Shown here: positions 8,393 through 17,153 of the stretch, piece after piece
Position numbering within the stretch: the first letter of the stretch is position 1
Layout: the number at the start of each line of letters is the position of its first letter
From: SZUA-430 sp040381215
GTDB taxonomy: Bacteria; Pseudomonadota; Alphaproteobacteria; Micropepsales; Micropepsaceae
Length of the DNA stretch: 64,000 nt
Reading direction: 5' to 3'
Assembly: GCA_040381215.1 (NCBI GenBank)
Contig: JBEIHO010000010.1
Coordinates: 3,785-67,784 of the forward strand
Program-made: the position numbers and the translations under genes
Notes under the pieces: model-generated
Told to the model about the DNA's origin: nothing
The model's database searches: none
Seen by the model: only the letters and a program-made list of their open reading frames with translations

Positions 8393-10212
8393 CACCATTT
8401 CGCCTCGCCCTGGTCGGCGCCCCGAATAGTGGAAAATCCACGCTCTTCAATGGCCTGACAGGAGGCCGCGCCAAGGTGGCCAACTACGCAGGCGTTACCG
8501 TCGAGCGACGCAGCGGCCTCTTTGCAACGCCGGCAGGCCACGAGGTCGAACTGATCGACCTGCCGGGCATCTACGGCCTTTCTGCGCGAACGCTGGACGA
8601 GCGCATTGCCGTCGACGTGATCAGCGGTGCTGCGGACCAGGACCTCAAGCCAGACGCACTCCTGGTGCTCATGGACGCCGCCGACCTGCGCACGCACCTG
8701 CACCTTGCCCTTCAGCTCAAGGCTCTGGGCAAGCCCATGCTGCTGGTGCTCAACATGATCGACCTCGCCAACCGCGACGGGGTCGAGATCGATATCGCCG
8801 CCCTGGAAAAGCACCTCGGCATGCCCGTGGTGGCATCCTGCGCCACCCGCAAGGCGGGCCGCACCGCCCTGCTCGACAGGCTCGACGCACTCATAACCAA
8901 CCCTCCCGTCCTGCAGGCTCGAGAGGGCACCGACGGCCTCCAGGCCCTGCAAAGAACGGCGCGCGACATCGCCCGTTCAGTCATCGTGCGCGAACCGCCG
9001 ATGAACCAGGTCACGCGCGCCATCGACACGGTGGCGCTCCACCCCGTTTTAGGTCTCCTGCTGCTGGCAAGCATACTCTTCCTTGTCTTCCAGGCCGTCT
9101 TCACGTGGGCGCAATTGCCGATGACATGGATCGAGGACGGGTTCACCTGGCTGGGCCATTTGATCGGATCGGTAGCCCCGGAGGGATGGATCCGAAGCCT
9201 GCTGGTCGACGGCATCATCGCAGGCATTGGCAGCGTGATCGTCTTCCTGCCACAGATCGTGATCCTCTTTGCCTTCATCCTCGCCCTCGAAGCTTCGGGC
9301 TACATGGCCCGCGCAGCCTTTCTCATGGACGAGTTGATGCTGCGGGTCGGCCTCAACGGCAGGGCCTTCATCCCGCTGCTCTCAAGTTTCGCCTGCGCGA
9401 TACCGGGCATGATGTCGGCCAGGACCATTGAAAACGAGAGCGACCGGCTGACGACGATCCTCGTGGCCCCGCTCATGACCTGCTCGGCCCGCTTGCCGGT
9501 CTATACGCTGATCATCGCCGCGTTCATCCCTCCAAATTCCGTCGGCCCCTTCAATCTCCAGGGCCTCGTGATGTTCGCCCTGTACCTCGCCGGCGTCATG
9601 AGCGCGATCACGATGGCCTACATCCTCAAACGGACCCTCACCCAGGGAAAAGCCCAGCCGCTGCTGATGGAACTTCCGACCTACAAACTGCCGGACCCGG
9701 CGGATTTCGCGATCAATCTGTGGCTCCGGGGCAGCGCCTTCATCCTGCGCGCCGGACGTTTCATCTTCTTCGTGTCCGTTATCCTCTGGTTCCTCGCCGC
9801 CTTTCCCTCGGACGCCAATGGCATTCTTGAAACCTGGGCGGGCATGCTGGGGAGTTGGATCGAGCCACTTCTGCGCCCCATCGGCTTCAACCTCGAGATC
9901 GCCATCGCCCTGGTACCCGGCTTCGCAGCGCGCGAGGTTGCGGTGGGGGCGCTGGGAACCGTCTACGCCATCCACGCAGGCGACGGCACGGCGGGGCTCG
10001 CGGCCGCACTCCAGCAGGCATGGTCCCTGCCGACGGCGCTCGCCTTCCTGGCATGGTACGTCTTCGCCCCCCAATGCATGGCCACACTGGCTGTCGCGCG
10101 ACGTGAAATGAATTCGTTGCGATGGACGATCTTCATGTTCGCCTATCTGTTCGTGCTGGCCTATATCGCGGCGGGCATCACGTACTGGACCGCAGTTGGC
10201 CTTGGCCTCTGA
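8389..10212 (+). CDS. feoB: Ferrous iron transport protein B
   Basis: Fe(II) transporter of the inner membrane, 607 aa. The N-terminal G-protein domain shows G1 GAPNSGKST, G3 DLPGIYGL and G4 NMID. From about residue 215 come multiple transmembrane segments with two Gate motifs (ASGYMARAAFLMDELM and the later PGFAAREVAVGALGTVY). It starts with GTG, overlapping feoA. The length fits the shorter alphaproteobacterial form, which lacks the extended C terminus of the E. coli protein. Regulation by Fur is suggested by the operator-like site at 8117. Confidence 0.95.
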   Translation: MTPFRLALVGAPNSGKSTLFNGLTGGRAKVANYAGVTVERRSGLFATPAGHEVELIDLPGIYGLSARTLDERIAVDVISGAADQDLKPDALLVLMDAADLRTHLHLALQLKALGKPMLLVLNMIDLANRDGVEIDIAALEKHLGMPVVASCATRKAGRTALLDRLDALITNPPVLQAREGTDGLQALQRTARDIARSVIVREPPMNQVTRAIDTVALHPVLGLLLLASILFLVFQAVFTWAQLPMTWIEDGFTWLGHLIGSVAPEGWIRSLLVDGIIAGIGSVIVFLPQIVILFAFILALEASGYMARAAFLMDELMLRVGLNGRAFIPLLSSFACAIPGMMSARTIENESDRLTTILVAPLMTCSARLPVYTLIIAAFIPPNSVGPFNLQGLVMFALYLAGVMSAITMAYILKRTLTQGKAQPLLMELPTYKLPDPADFAINLWLRGSAFILRAGRFIFFVSVILWFLAAFPSDANGILETWAGMLGSWIEPLLRPIGFNLEIAIALVPGFAAREVAVGALGTVYAIHAGDGTAGLAAALQQAWSLPTALAFLAWYVFAPQCMATLAVARREMNSLRWTIFMFAYLFVLAYIAAGITYWTAVGLGL

Positions 10213-10218
10213 CGGTTT

Positions 10219-11007
10219 TCAGCGCCCGCGCGGGGCGAAGATATAGGTAAAACCGCGATACGCAGCCTCGTGTCGCTGCGGGTCGAACAGCGGGATCTTG
10301 ACCTGCATGTCACGTGGCACCTGGTCTTTGGCGCGCATCAGGTACAGCGGATCGATCAATTCGGAGGTATCGTTATCCCAGGCAGGATACCCACGGTTGT
10401 TCGTCACCCAGTAGATGGCCGCGGGATCAGTGACCTCGTAGACCTCCCAGTGGACTTCAGGAAGGAACCGTCGCTTGCCGCCAGGCCGCCAGACGCGGGC
10501 AAGCGGGGCGCCACGCGCCACGACCTGCCCGGGCTTCAGGGCCGAGATGTCATCATGGCGCAGATGATAGAACGCTGAATAGTGAAAGCGGACATCTCGG
10601 CCAGTCCCCAGCTCTTCCCGGCTGTGAAGCATCAGAAGCGCGCCCTCCTCGCCCCACCCCCAGTCCGCGCGCCAGACCGCAACGACCGTTCCCTGCGCAG
10701 GGGACAGGATTTGCTCGCCTAGCTCTCCGCCATCCACCCCGGAGTGTGCTTCATCCCGGCGCGACCCATCGATATCCCGCATGCTCCCGTAAAGCGACGT
10801 CAGCGGGGACAGCGCGACGTCACGCGGATACACAGGCACGAGCCCGGTAGGTCTGCGGCCATATCCTTTCAGCGCTCGGGTCACGGGATCACTCTCATTT
10901 CCGGGCCATGTCGGCATCTGGGGACACAGGAACCAGAAGGCAAGCCCCGCGAGCAGCAATGCCGCCACAGAGACAAAACCCCACAGGAAAGACTTCCTCG
11001 CACGCAT
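10219..11007 (-). CDS. M23 family metallopeptidase (membrane-anchored)
   Basis: 262-aa LytM-like protein with one N-terminal membrane segment (residues about 9-28) and a periplasmic domain. The first zinc-ligand motif HSGVDGG is present near residue 90, and the second half has VHWEVYE in place of the common HLHFE. That leaves one plausible His ligand there, so activity is likely but not certain. The expected role is cleavage of peptidoglycan cross-bridges or activation of other hydrolases. A GAGAAGG ribosome-binding site precedes the ATG. It is convergent with feoB (6 bp apart) and divergent from the NRPS gene. Confidence 0.8.
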   Translation of the reverse strand: MRARKSFLWGFVSVAALLLAGLAFWFLCPQMPTWPGNESDPVTRALKGYGRRPTGLVPVYPRDVALSPLTSLYGSMRDIDGSRRDEAHSGVDGGELGEQILSPAQGTVVAVWRADWGWGEEGALLMLHSREELGTGRDVRFHYSAFYHLRHDDISALKPGQVVARGAPLARVWRPGGKRRFLPEVHWEVYEVTDPAAIYWVTNNRGYPAWDNDTSELIDPLYLMRAKDQVPRDMQVKIPLFDPQRHEAAYRGFTYIFAPRGR

Positions 11008-11186
11008 CAGCGCCTTCTCGGGCGGGCCGCGAGCCCAGGAGACAACAACTGAAGATTCCGGGACATGATCCAGATCAACTCCAACACCACGAGCCGATGA
11101 TACTCAAGCACAGGTGACACGATGCAGACCATCGGTGCCATCACGGGCAGCCACTCTGGAATGCGGCAGAAATCAAGCACGCGCAA

Positions 11187-11210
11187 GGAGGTACCACCTT
11201 CGGTACATCC
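11187..11210. promoter_or_regulatory. Imperfect inverted repeat in the NRPS leader
   Basis: GGAGGTACC and GGTACATCC pair over 9 positions with one mismatch around the 6-nt loop ACCTTC, 42 bp upstream of the NRPS start. The left arm includes AAGGAGG, a perfect Shine-Dalgarno-like string with no start codon at the right distance. It could be an operator or an RNA hairpin; function is unknown. Confidence 0.35.
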
Positions 11211-11251
11211 ACCGGAAGAAGCAGGCTCCGCGAAGAACAGGGGGACAGGTC

Positions 11252-14200
11252 ATGGGGTCCATGGACAAGACAGTCACGGCGCAGGAAGATATGCCGCAGG
11301 ACAGCTTCGGCATCCACCGCCTGTTCGAGGCCCAGGCCCGGCAGCGCCCGCACCACACGGCAATCGAGTTCGCCGACAATTTTGTTTCCTACGCCGAACT
11401 CGACCGTCGCGCCAACCGGATGGCGTGGGCACTGAAGCGCCGCGGCGTAAAGCCTGGCGACCTCGTGGGCCTATACCTGCCCAAGGGAACAGGCCTCTTC
11501 GAAGCCATGCTGGGCATCCTGAAAGCGGGTGCAGGCTACGTCCCGGTGGACCTGAGATTCCCGGCCGAGCGCATCAACGGCATTTTTGCCGATGCCGGGG
11601 TCCGCGCGATCGTGACCGACAGTGAACGCACCAAGACCCTCGCCCCATCGACGGCGGCACGCCTGCGGATCGATGGCGATGCCGCCGAGATCAGGACACA
11701 GCCTGCAACCCCGGTGGCCGATGAACCCTGCACCGCAGAAAGCGCAAGTCCCTGCTACGCAATCTACACGTCGGGATCCACCGGACGGCCGAAAGGCGTC
11801 CTTGTCACGCACACCAATGTCCGCACCTTTGCAACCGCCCTTCCCCGTGAGTACGGCCTGGGACCCGATGAACGCGTCTACCAGGGTTTCTCGACCGCAT
11901 TTGACGCCTCGGTGGAAGAGATCTGGGCCGCCTTTGCCCTTGGTGGAACGCTGTGCATTCCCACCGAAGAGATTGCCAGGTCGCCAGCGGATGCCGCGGC
12001 CTTCATCGCAGCAGGCCGGATCACCTATTTTTCAACCGTACCGACTTTCCTTTCCATGGTCCCGGGCGACTTGCCCCTGGTCAGGACGCTCGTTCTTGGC
12101 GGAGAGGCCTGCCCCCAGCACCTTGTTGCCCGCTGGGCGAGGCCGGGACGCCGCATGCTCAACACCTATGGCCCGACCGAGACCACGGTCGTGGCAACAT
12201 GGGTCGAATGCAGCCCCGACCAGCCCGTTACGATCGGCAAGCCCCTGCGCGGCTATCACGCCTATGTGGTTGATGAAGACATGAACCCCGTTCCTGCTGG
12301 CCAGGAAGGGGAGTTGCTCATCGGCGGCAACGCTGTCGCGGCGGGCTACATCAACAGACCGGACCTGACGGCAGACAAGTTCATCCGCAATCCTTTTCCT
12401 GCAACGGCCCCCCTCGCACCGGTTCTCTACCGGACCCACGACTGCGTCACGCAGGACGCCGACGGCAATATTCAGTTCGTCGGTCGCATGGACGACCAAG
12501 TGAAGATCCGCGGCTTCAGGGTAGAACTGCAGGAGATCGAAAGCGTCCTGCGCGACGATCCCGTGGTGATGGGAGCCGCGGTCAGGATCGTCCACGTCCA
12601 TGGACTGCCGGAAATTGCGGCCTACATCGTTCCGGCACAAGGGGCAACGATTGACCGCGACGCCACCGCGCGACGCCTCAAGGCCCGCCTCCCCGACTAC
12701 ATGGTGCCGCGCTTCCTCGAGACGATCGATGCTCTCCCCTTCACCACCAGCGGCAAGATCGATCGAAAAAGCCTGCCCGAGCCGATGCAACAGCTTCAGC
12801 CGCGCAGCAAGCCGCTCGAACTGCCAGCCACAAGGATGGAAGAGACAATCCTTGACGTCTGGCGCAAGTTCTTCCCAAACACCCCCGTCTCGGTCCTCGA
12901 CGACTTCTTCCTCGATCTCGGTGGACACTCATTGCTGGCCGCACAAGTCGCAACGGCGCTGCGTCAGGACGCGGGGCTTGAAGCGGCCTCTGTCATGCAA
13001 CTCTACACGTTCCGCACCATCCGCGCCCTCGCCAGCTGCCTCGACGAATGGCGCACACCCGAGAGCCGCACGCTCGATGATCATGTCGAGGCCGGCCAGA
13101 AGACCCGCGCCGAGCAGGTTTTCGTAACCGTGCCCGTCTGGGAACGCTGGACGACAGTCGGGCTTCAGGCGCTGGCTCTTCTCGCCTACCACGGGATCCA
13201 GATCACACCGCTGGTGGCCATCGCCTCGCTCGCTCTCGGAGCCATCGGCGGAACAATCCCCACGCCCGATGCCCTTTGGTATGCGACGGTGATCGGGTTC
13301 CTCGCATGGCCATCGATGCTGCTGATATCCATCGCCGTGAAGTGGCTGGTGGTTGGCAAGCTGAAGCCAGGCAAATATCCGCTCTGGGGGCTCTACTACT
13401 GCCGCTGGTGGACGGCGAACCTGTTTCAGCAACTGGGCTGGCCGCACATGTTCAGCGGTACGCCGCTGATGTCCGCCTATTACAGGGCCATGGGCGCCCG
13501 CATCGGGCGTGAGTGCCAGATCATGACCCCCATCGCATCCGGGCATGATTTGCTGTCGATCGGGGATCGCGCGTCGGTCGGCATCGAAACGCATCTGGCA
13601 ACCGGTCGCGTCGAGGACGGATGGCTCAAGCTGGGCCGCATCGACATCGGTCGGGATTGCTTCATTGGTGCTCAGGTCGCGATCGGCATCGACACCAGGA
13701 TCGAGGAAAACGCCTGGATCGATGACCAGAGCCACGTGCCTGACGGCACGGTGATTGCATCGGGAACGCGCGCACAAGGCGCGCCGCTCGTGCGAAGCGA
13801 ATTCCCGACGCCGCAAGCGGTGTCCGGCGCAAAGGCAAAGCCGATCCTCTACGCCATTGCCCACCTTGGCCTGATCTACGTGATGGGCTACCTGCTGATG
13901 CTGGCGGCCCTGCCCGGGCTCGCTCTGGCAGCCTGGTCCTTTACCCAACCCGATTTCCTGCTCGCATCGGCGGCCCTGATCGCAACAGTTCCGGTCAGCG
14001 TTCTGTGGTACATGGCCTGCGTCATCGTCGTGAAGAACCTGTTCATAGGCAGGATCACGGCCGGAACCGTTTCAGTCTACAGCCCGGCTTATCTGCGGAT
14101 CTGGTTCAACCGGTACCTCATGGCAAACACGCGGCACATCCTGCTGCCGCTCTACGCGACCGTGTATCTCCCGTGGTTCTATCGTCAACTGGGAGCGCGG

Positions 14201-15316
14201 ATCGGCAAGAACACCGAGATATCGACGCTGAACGAGGCGACGCCGGACCTGCTTGAAATAGGCGATGGAAGTTTCCTCGCGGACGAATGCGTCATCGGCG
14301 CGATCCGGGTCGCCAATGGCTCTGCGGAACTCAAGCCGGTTCGGATTGGCGACCGCTGCTTTGTCGGCAACAGCGCCCTGCTGAAGGGCGGCGTCACCAT
14401 GGCCGACGGCTCGTTGCTCGCCTTGCTGTCAAGTGAAGGCGACAGGGCAAGCCTTGCAAGGGAGAACGGCCAGTGGCTTGGCTCGCCTGCATTCCAGTTG
14501 CCCAGAAATGTACCCGACATGGGATACAGCGAGGCAGAGCTCTACACGCCTACGCCTCAGCTCGTGCTCAAGCGAAAATTTGCCGACGCCATCCGCGCGC
14601 TGCTGCCGGCTTATGTCTGGCTCGCCGGTCTCATGGCCTTCGTTGCCGTGGCAAGTGCGGCATGGATCAACCTGCCCCTTTGGGGCTGCCTCCTGGTGCT
14701 GCCGGCAGCCTCGCTGGCAACCTCGGCCTTCGAGATCGCGGCTGTTGCCGGCATCAAGTGGTTCATCTCCGGCCGCTTCACGCAGACGACGCACCCGCTG
14801 TGGTCCGACGCCGTCATTCTCGACGAGATCGTCAATGGCGCCTATGAAAGCCTGTCAGCCTCAGTATTGCCCATGCTGCAGGGAACCCCCTTCCTCGCAC
14901 CCGCCCTGAGATTGTTCGGCTGCCGGATCGGCAAGTGGTGCTTCCTCGACACCACCTATTTCTCCGAGTTCGATCTGGTGGAGATCGGCGATCATGCCGC
15001 CCTGAACCAGGGCACGACGGTCCAGACCCACCTGTTCGAGGACAGGGTCATGAAGAGCGGAAGCGTCCGCATCGGAGCCGGTTGCACGACCGGAAACATG
15101 AGCATCGTGCTGTACGACACGCAACTGCAGGACGGCGCCGTCATCTCACCGATGGCCGTCGTCATGAAAGGCGAGATCCTCTCACCCGGAACGCGTGCCA
15201 GCGGCATCCCGTGCCAGAACATGGCCGCCGCACGGCGGATCAGGGAAGAAACACCGACAGCGTTGCCGGCAACGCTTGAAACCGAAGGCCGGAACTGGCG
15301 CCAAGCCGCCGAATGA
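11252..15316 (+). CDS. Pls/PosA family non-ribosomal peptide synthetase (membrane-bound, single module)
   Basis: A 1354-aa protein with the architecture of epsilon-poly-L-lysine synthetase and relatives. The adenylation domain (about residues 25-510) shows YTSGSTGRPKG near 171, NTYGPTETT near 304, GRMDDQVKIRGFR near 412 and GKIDRK near 500. A thiolation domain follows, with LGGHSL and its pantetheine Ser at about 560. The rest alternates hydrophobic segments (from about 635, 868 and 1118) with three soluble hexapeptide/acyltransferase-like domains (GARIGRECQ near 748, GARIGKNTE near 981, GCRIGKWCF near 1223). There is no thioesterase or classical condensation domain. The A7 motif is YRTHD rather than YRTGD. 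The start at 11252 has GGGGGACA upstream; the frame is open further 5' without support. A PPTase that could prime it is encoded at 15826. The product is unknown: a homo-oligomer or an amino acid conjugate is the family precedent. Confidence 0.88.
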   Translation: MGSMDKTVTAQEDMPQDSFGIHRLFEAQARQRPHHTAIEFADNFVSYAELDRRANRMAWALKRRGVKPGDLVGLYLPKGTGLFEAMLGILKAGAGYVPVDLRFPAERINGIFADAGVRAIVTDSERTKTLAPSTAARLRIDGDAAEIRTQPATPVADEPCTAESASPCYAIYTSGSTGRPKGVLVTHTNVRTFATALPREYGLGPDERVYQGFSTAFDASVEEIWAAFALGGTLCIPTEEIARSPADAAAFIAAGRITYFSTVPTFLSMVPGDLPLVRTLVLGGEACPQHLVARWARPGRRMLNTYGPTETTVVATWVECSPDQPVTIGKPLRGYHAYVVDEDMNPVPAGQEGELLIGGNAVAAGYINRPDLTADKFIRNPFPATAPLAPVLYRTHDCVTQDADGNIQFVGRMDDQVKIRGFRVELQEIESVLRDDPVVMGAAVRIVHVHGLPEIAAYIVPAQGATIDRDATARRLKARLPDYMVPRFLETIDALPFTTSGKIDRKSLPEPMQQLQPRSKPLELPATRMEETILDVWRKFFPNTPVSVLDDFFLDLGGHSLLAAQVATALRQDAGLEAASVMQLYTFRTIRALASCLDEWRTPESRTLDDHVEAGQKTRAEQVFVTVPVWERWTTVGLQALALLAYHGIQITPLVAIASLALGAIGGTIPTPDALWYATVIGFLAWPSMLLISIAVKWLVVGKLKPGKYPLWGLYYCRWWTANLFQQLGWPHMFSGTPLMSAYYRAMGARIGRECQIMTPIASGHDLLSIGDRASVGIETHLATGRVEDGWLKLGRIDIGRDCFIGAQVAIGIDTRIEENAWIDDQSHVPDGTVIASGTRAQGAPLVRSEFPTPQAVSGAKAKPILYAIAHLGLIYVMGYLLMLAALPGLALAAWSFTQPDFLLASAALIATVPVSVLWYMACVIVVKNLFIGRITAGTVSVYSPAYLRIWFNRYLMANTRHILLPLYATVYLPWFYRQLGARIGKNTEISTLNEATPDLLEIGDGSFLADECVIGAIRVANGSAELKPVRIGDRCFVGNSALLKGGVTMADGSLLALLSSEGDRASLARENGQWLGSPAFQLPRNVPDMGYSEAELYTPTPQLVLKRKFADAIRALLPAYVWLAGLMAFVAVASAAWINLPLWGCLLVLPAASLATSAFEIAAVAGIKWFISGRFTQTTHPLWSDAVILDEIVNGAYESLSASVLPMLQGTPFLAPALRLFGCRIGKWCFLDTTYFSEFDLVEIGDHAALNQGTTVQTHLFEDRVMKSGSVRIGAGCTTGNMSIVLYDTQLQDGAVISPMAVVMKGEILSPGTRASGIPCQNMAAARRIREETPTALPATLETEGRNWRQAAE

Positions 15317-15338
15317 ACCCGCAAAAAGGAGAACTGGA

Positions 15339-15812
15339 ATGAACTTCAGGAACACGATCATCGCCGCACTGGCAGCACCACTTCTGGCCTCCACGCTTGC
15401 CGCGCAGGAACTGAAGCCTTCGCCCGGCGATATCTGGTGGAGCGAGTATCTGGCCCAGGACCCGACGGCCACCAGCAATTTCTACGCAAATGTCATCGGA
15501 TGGCAGGTCAAGACGATGGCCCTCGAGGACCTCGAGCGCGCCGCCAAGCCCGGCGAAAAGCCATACATCATGATGATGTCCGGCCCTGATGAGCGCGCGG
15601 GCCTCATGCAATTGATGGATGCTGATTATCCTGGCGCGCGCCAGGGGTGGTTCAACTATTTCTACGTCGACAACCTCGAACAGGCGATGGCGCGCGCGGT
15701 GCAGCAGGGTGGCAAGGTCATTCGCGAGCCTTCCGAAGTAACCCCGGACACCGAGATCGCAATCATTCAAGACCCTGAAGGTATCCTGATCGGCCTGGCC
15801 TCGGCACTCTGA
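15339..15812 (+). CDS. VOC family protein with signal peptide
   Basis: 157-aa protein with a cleavable-looking signal peptide (MNFRNTIIAALAAPLLASTLAAQ) followed by one glyoxalase/bleomycin-resistance fold: DIWWSEYLAQDPTATSNFYANVIGW at the start, split here between its two halves, and WFNYFYVDNLEQAM in the second half. An AAAGGAGAAC ribosome-binding site fixes the start 23 bp after the NRPS stop, so it is probably in the same transcript. VOC proteins are normally cytoplasmic enzymes or binding proteins, so export is unusual. Sequestering or modifying the NRPS product in the periplasm is a possible role (inference only). Confidence 0.85.
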   Translation: MNFRNTIIAALAAPLLASTLAAQELKPSPGDIWWSEYLAQDPTATSNFYANVIGWQVKTMALEDLERAAKPGEKPYIMMMSGPDERAGLMQLMDADYPGARQGWFNYFYVDNLEQAMARAVQQGGKVIREPSEVTPDTEIAIIQDPEGILIGLASAL

Positions 15813-15825
15813 GGCAGGCCTCGCA

Positions 15826-16515
15826 TCACTTGGGCTGCAAGGCCCGGGAACTGATGCTCAGGCCCTCGAAGGCCTCCGCGCGGTACGATGCTACCATGGC
15901 GATGCAGTCGTCGCGGACCTCGATGGATTGAAGGTGACACGCAGACGGGAGCATGGGCGCAAGCACCCGGCACCCGCCTGCCGCATCAAACGCGACTTCG
16001 ACATCCTGCGGTCGCAGGGACTGGCTGTCACCGTGCAGCTTCATGACTGCCTCCTTGGCAACCCAATACGCCAGCAGCGATTGCGCACGCAGGCTGTCGG
16101 GAACGGCTTGAAGGCGATCAGCCTCGCCCCTGACCAGGATCTCGCCGGCCAACCCCGGCGAGAGCGCGCGCATGATCTCGACATCGACGCCCACCGGACC
16201 TGAGCGCGACACGGCAAGGACGGCGACGTCGCCGGAATGTGAAAGGTTGAAATGCAGATCGCAGTGCGTGGCCAGCGCGGGCTTGCCATGCGCCGACGTC
16301 ACGAACTGCAGCGTTGCCGGGGACAGGCCCAGGGCCTCTCCAAGGATTTGCCGCACGCCCGCATGCGCCGCGACAAAATTGACGGAATCCTGGGGGCGCA
16401 CCAGGCGGCGGGCACGCGCGCGCTCTTCATCAGAGAGGATGTCGAGCAGGCCAAGTGCCTGAACCGCACTCGGACCCAGCGACCAGGTCCAGACCCGTAT
16501 GGGCTCAACCCTCAC
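15826..16515 (-). CDS. 4'-phosphopantetheinyl transferase (Sfp type)
   Basis: 229-aa enzyme that transfers phosphopantetheine from CoA to a Ser on carrier domains. The core signatures are present: FNLSHSGDVAVLAVS, then VGVDVEIMR (Mg-binding Asp-x-Glu) and AYWVAKEAVMKLHG (the W-x-x-K-E-A motif). It starts with GTG after a GGGGTG. It lies convergent to the NRPS/VOC pair with 13 bp between stops. The obvious partner is the thiolation domain of the NRPS, although fatty-acid or other carriers elsewhere in the genome cannot be excluded. Confidence 0.93.
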   Translation of the reverse strand: MRVEPIRVWTWSLGPSAVQALGLLDILSDEERARARRLVRPQDSVNFVAAHAGVRQILGEALGLSPATLQFVTSAHGKPALATHCDLHFNLSHSGDVAVLAVSRSGPVGVDVEIMRALSPGLAGEILVRGEADRLQAVPDSLRAQSLLAYWVAKEAVMKLHGDSQSLRPQDVEVAFDAAGGCRVLAPMLPSACHLQSIEVRDDCIAMVASYRAEAFEGLSISSRALQPK

Positions 16516-16542
16516 GACACCCCGGACCGGTCGCTGAATGAC

Positions 16543-17046
16543 CTATTTGATCTTGAGCAGCTCGACTTCGAACAGAAGCACCTGGTCGCCCGTGATCTTG
16601 GCGCCCTTGCCCCGACAGCCATAGGCAAGCCCTGAAGGAATGGCGAGTTCGAACTTGTCACCTTCCCGCATGAGGGTGAGTGCTTCCTGCCAGCCCTTGA
16701 TCACCTGTCCGGCCTCGAACTCGATGGCCTTGTTCTCGTCGAACAGGGTCCCATCGATCAGGGTACCGCGGTAATTGACCGTGACCATGGAGGCCCAGGT
16801 CGGCTGGCGGGTCCCGGTGCCCTTGCGAAGCACTTTGTACTGCAGGCCGCTTTCAGTGACCACGACGCCAGGCTTTGCCTTGTTGGCATCAAGGAACGCC
16901 TGCATCCGCGCCCAATTGGCCTCATCGCGCGGCGGGCACGTATCGACGGCGCGGGCCTTGGGCTTGGGATCTTCAGACGACAGATCGAACACGCAACCCG
17001 AGAGCGACAGCGCAGCGAGGGCAACAAGGGCAAACCGGCCATACAT
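16543..17046 (-). CDS. FKBP-type peptidyl-prolyl cis-trans isomerase lipoprotein
   Basis: 167-aa exported isomerase. The signal sequence ends in a lipobox, LALSLSGC-like (AALSLSGCVF), predicting lipidation at Cys18. The FKBP domain occupies the C-terminal 110 residues (VTVNYRGTLIDGTLFDEN, FEAGQVIKGWQEALTLMREGDK, IPSGLAYG). It should assist folding of envelope proteins. It sits 27 bp upstream of the PPTase gene in the same direction and could share its transcript. Confidence 0.92.
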   Translation of the reverse strand: MYGRFALVALAALSLSGCVFDLSSEDPKPKARAVDTCPPRDEANWARMQAFLDANKAKPGVVVTESGLQYKVLRKGTGTRQPTWASMVTVNYRGTLIDGTLFDENKAIEFEAGQVIKGWQEALTLMREGDKFELAIPSGLAYGCRGKGAKITGDQVLLFEVELLKIK

Positions 17047-17153
17047 GGATCGAGGACCTTCCGCGTTTCAAAGAGCAGCGGAAACTGCCCCGACGCCCCT
17101 GTTAAATGCAAGCCCGTTGTGCCACCTACGAACACCGACAACCGGAGAGCGAC

